A stretch of 8,733 nt of DNA, taken from Pseudobdellovibrionaceae bacterium (GTDB lineage: Bacteria > Bdellovibrionota > Bdellovibrionia > Bdellovibrionales > UBA1609). Every line of letters begins with the position of its first letter. The stretch's first letter is position 1. Positions 5,030 through 8,733 of the stretch are shown one piece after another. The stretch spans positions 1 to 8,733 of the forward strand of contig JAPORL010000059.1 of assembly GCA_026712605.1 (NCBI GenBank). Reading direction: 5' to 3'. The notes beneath the pieces were generated by a model. That model saw nothing but the letters and a program-made list of their open reading frames with translations, was not told where the DNA came from and searched no databases. The position numbers were made by a program, and so were the translations under genes.

Positions 5030-6985
5030 ATGAATTCCAATAAATTAAAAGTCTTAGTTGTTGATGATGATAAAAAATTTCTAACAATAATGAAACAAAG
5101 CTTAGAAAGTAAGAACTGTGATGTTACTTGTGTTTCGGATGGTTTTAAAGCTATTTCTTTACTTGTTAATCAGCCCTATCAGCTTGTGTTTATAGACTGT
5201 GTTTTATACTCTCATAAAGGTACAGAGATTGTTCAGGAAATAAGAGAAGTTCTTGGAAACTCTGTTCAAATTATTTTAATGAGTGGAGTTATTCCTGAAA
5301 AAAGTCTTTCTAGTTATATTGATGTTGGTATTTGTGATTTTTTATCTAAACCTATTTCTGATAAGGAGCTAGAGCAAAATTTAAGAAAAGTTAAAGAAAA
5401 GCATGTTTATGGCAGTAAAAACAATATATTAGTTAAACTTTTTAGTCATAACATCCCTTTTATTCAAAAACTTAAACTTTTAGTTTCTTTACAAAAAATT
5501 AAAGACTATGAATTATTTTTTTATTTAAGTACTGCATTAGCTAGTAAAGATTCTATTTATCTTAAGTTTACATTTAATAATAAGAATCACGAAATTTTTA
5601 TAAAAGATGGAAACATTATAGATTATAAATGTAATGACGCTAATATGTTCATACAGAGATTGGTATCCAAAAAAATTGTAGATGATAATGATATTGTTCA
5701 ATTAGTAGGACTTAATGAAGATAAGATTGTTAAGTCTTTAATTAACAATTGTATATTGAGCGCAGGTCAACTTTTTGATCTTAAATATGAGTTATTAATT
5801 GAAACCTTAAAAGAAATCACTCCTGGAATGGAAATCTCTGTGAATTTTAACTTACAGTCTTTTTCTTCTAAAGATCATTTTATATTGTTAGAGCAAGGTG
5901 AGTACTCTGATATAGTTTTTCTATTTTTAAAGCAAAGGTTTAATAATCAACTTTTTTCTATTTTTAGTGAAGATATAATGGATAAACATATTATTTTTAA
6001 TGAAACAAAAGGCTTGGATTATTTTCCTGAAATGTCTGATTTTGTAGAAGATCTCAAAAGAGGAATGAAATTAAAAGGTATCTATGATCAGTATATAAAT
6101 GATAAAAATTTATTTTGTTTTTATATAATTTATGTTTTATTAAAAGGTAATGCCTATCTATCAGGAGATAATATTAATTTCAGACATAATTATCTTAAAG
6201 AAAGATATGAAAAACTATATAAATTTATAACTAAAACTAAAACAGCTAGAGAAGTCTTTGTAAAATTATCAGAAAGCCCTATGATGCAAAGCACTAACCA
6301 GACTTATTTTAAAAATCTTTTTAATAGTTTTATAAAATACAATCACCCAGATAAAATAGATAATTTACCTGAATCCATTTTGGATTTAGTAAACAAGACA
6401 ATTATTGCTTTACAGAATAAATATGAGAGAGAATTTGATCCGAAATTAATGATGGAAATTGAAAAAAAGAGTAAAGAAAAGCAAATAAAACAGGAAATTT
6501 TATTAACTGAAAAAAAGAAAATTATTGAAAGGGATTTAGAAACTAAATCTTATCAAAAAGCTTATTCCTTATTAAAAGATATTCCTGTAAGGGTATTAGA
6601 TAAGGAAACAGATTGGCAATTAATTTATTTATGGGTACACTTTAAAGATAAAAATTTGTTTGAAAAAAACAAAACAGAAGTACATAGGTATATGAAAGTT
6701 ATACAAGCTCAAAAACGAGATCTTCAAAGTAATAGATTATTTTATTTTGTATTAGGTTTATATTGTCTAAATAAGGGTTCTCATATAAGAGCGAATAAAC
6801 ATTTTAAGCGAGCTAAAGAATTGGATCCTTCTTTTCAACCTGTTTATTCTGAAATAAAAGATGTTTCTATTGAATTGCTCAAACAAAAAAAGAACGCTCA
6901 GACTTTTGTTGATAAATTAAAGAATTTGAGATTTAATAACATTAGCTCTGAACTTAAAAATAAGAAAAAAAAGAAGGTAAGCTAG
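5030..6985 (+). CDS. Multidomain response regulator: receiver, DUF4388-like, J-domain-like and TPR-like regions
   Basis: The 651-residue protein starts with a complete receiver domain (about 6-125): acidic VDDD (11-14), phospho-acceptor Asp56 in VFIDCVL, Ser85 in LMSG and Lys107 in LSKP. It has no recognisable DNA-binding domain. Residues about 145-275 resemble the DUF4388/PATAN region linked to receivers in delta-like bacteria, with IFIKDGNIIDYK (189-200) and a leucine-rich helical part. Around 407-470 a J-domain-like segment appears: a basic helix, then HPDK (439-442), then a helix with N455 and KYERE (464-468). A charged, likely coiled region (475-505) leads to a TPR-like part (about 568-604, with YFVLGLYCLNKG and AKELDP). 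The tail is Lys-rich. No partner histidine kinase is visible. It follows ribD by 57 bp on the same strand and converges on tolA. Likely a cytoplasmic phosphorylation-controlled adaptor, perhaps recruiting DnaK; the receiver is certain, the middle domains are inferred. Confidence 0.8.
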   Translation: MNSNKLKVLVVDDDKKFLTIMKQSLESKNCDVTCVSDGFKAISLLVNQPYQLVFIDCVLYSHKGTEIVQEIREVLGNSVQIILMSGVIPEKSLSSYIDVGICDFLSKPISDKELEQNLRKVKEKHVYGSKNNILVKLFSHNIPFIQKLKLLVSLQKIKDYELFFYLSTALASKDSIYLKFTFNNKNHEIFIKDGNIIDYKCNDANMFIQRLVSKKIVDDNDIVQLVGLNEDKIVKSLINNCILSAGQLFDLKYELLIETLKEITPGMEISVNFNLQSFSSKDHFILLEQGEYSDIVFLFLKQRFNNQLFSIFSEDIMDKHIIFNETKGLDYFPEMSDFVEDLKRGMKLKGIYDQYINDKNLFCFYIIYVLLKGNAYLSGDNINFRHNYLKERYEKLYKFITKTKTAREVFVKLSESPMMQSTNQTYFKNLFNSFIKYNHPDKIDNLPESILDLVNKTIIALQNKYEREFDPKLMMEIEKKSKEKQIKQEILLTEKKKIIERDLETKSYQKAYSLLKDIPVRVLDKETDWQLIYLWVHFKDKNLFEKNKTEVHRYMKVIQAQKRDLQSNRLFYFVLGLYCLNKGSHIRANKHFKRAKELDPSFQPVYSEIKDVSIELLKQKKNAQTFVDKLKNLRFNNISSELKNKKKKKVS

Positions 6986-7710
6986 TTTCTGCTAGATAAT
7001 GTCAGCACAATTCCATTTTTTATGATTTTTTGAACATCCTTAGGTGGTGATGGAAAAGGTTCAGCTCCTTCTATAGCTTTTAAAACAAAACTGTCAAATT
7101 GTTTATTGTTGGATTCTTTTAATATTTGTTTATCTATTATTTGACCCCTTTTGTTTATTCTAATTTCTACTTGAGCGCTTAGGCTTTGATTTGTTAAGTA
7201 GGCTGGAAGGTTCCATTGTCTTCTAACTTGGCTTAAAACTTGATTTGCATATAAAGAAATTGTTGATAACTGTTCTGTTGTTAAAATCTCTTTTCCATCT
7301 TCCGTTCCTTTAGATAGTTTATTGCCTTTAAGGGCTGTTTTCTTTTTTAAAGGTTCTTTATCTGGCGCTAAAGTCTCTTTTTTGTCTTCTGTTTTTTTAG
7401 ATAATTTATTGTCTTTAGGGGCTGTTTTCTTTTTTAAAGATTTTTTAATGCTTTTTGTTTTTGATTTCTTCTTTTTTTTTGGAACTATAACTGTTTTGGA
7501 TTTTTGTTTTTTTACTTTTACCTTTGAAATCGGATCTGGCAGACCAATTTTATCAATTTGGATAGAGTTTTGTATCAAAAGCTTTTTATCTTTTTTAACT
7601 AAAAAAGGCAAGCTTTTAGAGCTTATCAAAAGGATAATTATAAATAAGTGAAATCCCAAAGATAGGACAATAAAAAATGAAAAAGTTTTATTTTTAAAAT
7701 TTATTTTCAT
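6982..7710 (-). CDS. tolA: TolA/TonB-family energy-transducing periplasmic protein
   Basis: The 242-residue protein has a short cytoplasmic N-terminus, one membrane helix (about 11-30) carrying SLGFH (17-21), the Ser-His pattern by which TolA and TonB helices engage the TolQ/ExbB motor, a Lys-rich periplasmic linker (about 38-140) and a C-terminal TolA/TonB domain (about 150-240). That domain shows YANQVLSQVRRQWNLP (154-169), AQVEIRINKRGQI (179-191), FDSFVLKAIEGAEPFPSPP (205-223) and GIVLTL (233-238), closer to TolA than to classical TonB. It would transmit proton-motive energy across the periplasm. It is the last gene of tolQ-tolR-tolA, 14 bp after tolR, and no tolB or pal follows, so a TonB role stays possible. 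The linker is partly an internal duplication. Its TAG stop shares the CTAG at 6982-6985 with the stop of the converging gene. No good ribosome site precedes the ATG. Confidence 0.75.
   Translation of the reverse strand: MKINFKNKTFSFFIVLSLGFHLFIIILLISSKSLPFLVKKDKKLLIQNSIQIDKIGLPDPISKVKVKKQKSKTVIVPKKKKKSKTKSIKKSLKKKTAPKDNKLSKKTEDKKETLAPDKEPLKKKTALKGNKLSKGTEDGKEILTTEQLSTISLYANQVLSQVRRQWNLPAYLTNQSLSAQVEIRINKRGQIIDKQILKESNNKQFDSFVLKAIEGAEPFPSPPKDVQKIIKNGIVLTLSSRN
7286..7439 (-). repeat. In-frame 87-bp-period duplication within the tolA linker
   Basis: Bases 7286-7352 and 7373-7439 match at about 57 of 67 positions with an offset of 87 bp, exactly 29 codons. In the protein this gives two copies of an LKKKTA...NKLSK.TED.KE motif (residues 92-114 and 121-143). 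Being in frame, it lengthens the Lys-rich periplasmic linker without harming the domains. Confidence 0.85.
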
Positions 7711-7724
7711 TAGATGATATTCAG

Positions 7725-8141
7725 TTATTGTGTAACAGTAATCAAACTAACATTGTTGATTCCACCTGATTTAATTTCAGCTAAAATTTGAGCAACAATT
7801 CCATAAGGGACTCTTTTATCAGCTTGTAAATAAACAGCTTTAGAAGTCCTATATTCAAATAAGGCAGAAATTTTTTCTTTTAAATCATTTAAAGGAATAG
7901 ATTGATTGCCAATATAAATTTTTTGATCTTTTTTAACTTTGAGTATAAAAGGATCTTTTTCAATTTTAGCTCCTTGAGTTTTTTTGGTTTCAGGAAGAGC
8001 AATATTAACACCTTGGTTAAGCATAGGCGCTGTTACCATAAAGATAATAAGTAAAACCAGCATAACATCTACAAAAGGAGTAACATTAATTTCGCTCAGT
8101 AAAGCTCTCCTTTTATTTGACTGTTTTGAGCTTATTTCCAT
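7725..8141 (-). CDS. tolR: TolR/ExbD-family motor subunit
   Basis: The 138-residue inner-membrane protein is the stator/rotor partner of TolQ. It has a short basic cytoplasmic N-terminus, the hallmark EINVTPFVDVMLVLLIIF (17-34) with the proton-relay Asp25 inside the single membrane helix (about 22-40), and a periplasmic domain ending in the family pattern VPYGIVAQILAEIKSGG (110-126) and NNVSLIT. Length matches the family (about 130-150). The ATG lies three bases after the tolQ stop, and AGGAA within the end of tolQ supplies the ribosome site, so translation is probably coupled. TolR and ExbD cannot be separated by sequence alone; the following TolA-like gene favours TolR. Confidence 0.92.
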   Translation of the reverse strand: MEISSKQSNKRRALLSEINVTPFVDVMLVLLIIFMVTAPMLNQGVNIALPETKKTQGAKIEKDPFILKVKKDQKIYIGNQSIPLNDLKEKISALFEYRTSKAVYLQADKRVPYGIVAQILAEIKSGGINNVSLITVTQ

Positions 8142-8144
8142 AGC

Positions 8145-8733
8145 TTATTCCTGATCTTGAAAAAAATTTCTTTTTACAATATTTAAAAAATCAGTTGAGA
8201 AATTATTAAAATCTAGTTCAAATTTTCTAACTTTAGATAAATAGCTATTATAGGAAATAGAAGCTGGAATAGCGGCAAAAAGGCCTATTCCCGTAGCTAA
8301 TAAAGCCTCTGCTATACCAGGTGCAACAACACTTAAGCTTGCAGAACCCATGACAGCAATTTTATTGAAAGAGTTCATGATTCCAAAAACTGTCCCAAAT
8401 AAACCAATAAAAGGACCACTACTTCCTACTGTAGCAAGGATACCTAAACCATTTTCTAGTAAAGAAAGTTCTGATTCACAAGCCTTTCTTAAAGCTCTTT
8501 CTATATTGTCTAGACTTTTTAATGAAGTGACTGAGCTACTATCTTTTTTACTGGTTTTTACAATTTTTTGCATTTCGTTATAACCACTAATGAAAATTTG
8601 AGCTAGAGAGCTATTTGATTGAGATCGGGCTTTTGTGTAGATTTCTTCAAAAGAGCCATCTTGTAAAAAAACATTTTCAAAAGGGATATTTGTCAATTGA
8701 GCTTGTTTAAAAAAAGAATATTTTTGAAAAATA
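8145..8733 (-). CDS. tolQ: TolQ/ExbB-family proton-channel subunit, 5' end beyond the window
   Basis: The reading frame is open to the right edge, giving 195 visible C-terminal residues; the first membrane helix and the true start lie outside. A TTG at 8694-8696 could be taken as a start, but upstream codons continue with IFQKYSFFKQAQ, matching the family's cytoplasmic stretch after the first helix. Visible parts, numbered from the edge: a cytoplasmic region with DGSFEEIYTKA (25-35); second membrane helix about 97-120 with GPFIGLFGTVFGIM (106-119); APGIAEALLATGIGL (137-151) leading into a third helix and AIPASISYN (154-162). These glycine/threonine-rich motifs line the proton path in TolQ, ExbB and MotA relatives. 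It is the first visible gene of tolQ-tolR-tolA, three bases before tolR. Any promoter is off-window. Confidence 0.93.
   Translation of the reverse strand, partial: IFQKYSFFKQAQLTNIPFENVFLQDGSFEEIYTKARSQSNSSLAQIFISGYNEMQKIVKTSKKDSSSVTSLKSLDNIERALRKACESELSLLENGLGILATVGSSGPFIGLFGTVFGIMNSFNKIAVMGSASLSVVAPGIAEALLATGIGLFAAIPASISYNSYLSKVRKFELDFNNFSTDFLNIVKRNFFQDQE

Noticed and set aside
7322..7651. 109-codon frame on the plus strand, Phe-rich
   Set aside because: It is the antisense of the Lys-rich linker of tolA; AAA/AAG lysine codons read as TTT/CTT on the other strand. No start signal or family resemblance.
8350..8583. 77-codon frame on the plus strand
   Set aside because: It lies entirely antisense to the strongly conserved membrane core of tolQ and shows no recognisable domain.
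8694..8696. TTG as the start of tolQ
   Set aside because: The frame stays open to the window edge with family-like sequence upstream, and without it the first membrane helix would be missing; the gene is cut by the window instead.

Overview
The window is a low-GC (roughly 30% by eye), gene-dense bacterial chromosome segment. It holds nine protein genes, one of them cut by the right edge, and no RNA genes or insertion sequences that I could recognise. The gene set (PilT-type retraction ATPase, TolQ/TolR/TolA-like envelope motor, RecA/RecX) points to a Gram-negative bacterium. The response regulator carrying a DUF4388-like, a J-domain-like and a TPR-like part, together with pilT beside recA, recalls low-GC Bdellovibrionota or other former Deltaproteobacteria. 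That placement is inference from protein style, not from a search.

Layout. Positions 1-30 carry a degenerate piece of a repeat seen again at 3.5-3.8 kb. Positions 117-1770 (minus strand) hold pilT followed by recX, overlapping by 11 bp. A 121-bp divergent intergenic region (1771-1891) contains a 17-bp perfect palindrome and a candidate promoter. Positions 1892-3469 (plus) hold pncC (the stand-alone CinA C-terminal domain) and recA. Positions 3470-3874 form a 405-bp non-coding region dominated by a structured repeat: two direct 95-bp copies with one mismatch, an inverted partial copy that makes a 46-position near-perfect hairpin, and a smaller hairpin module present three times. Positions 3875-4972 encode bifunctional RibD, and 5030-6985 a 651-residue multidomain response regulator. 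Positions 6982-8733 (minus) hold tolQ (5' end outside the window), tolR and a tolA-like gene. The last converges on the response regulator, and their stop codons share the palindrome CTAG.

How the genes fit together. pncC-recA is the same neighbour pair as in Escherichia coli, but recX, normally just downstream of recA, lies on the other strand translationally coupled to pilT. The result is a divergent four-gene block linking RecA, its modulator RecX, a NAD-salvage enzyme and a type IV pilus motor, with one shared control region. RibD supplies riboflavin synthesis. TolQ-TolR-TolA would form a proton-driven inner-membrane complex acting on the outer envelope; no tolB or pal follows in the window. 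The least ordinary items are the repeat/hairpin array after recA and the response regulator with a central HPD motif.
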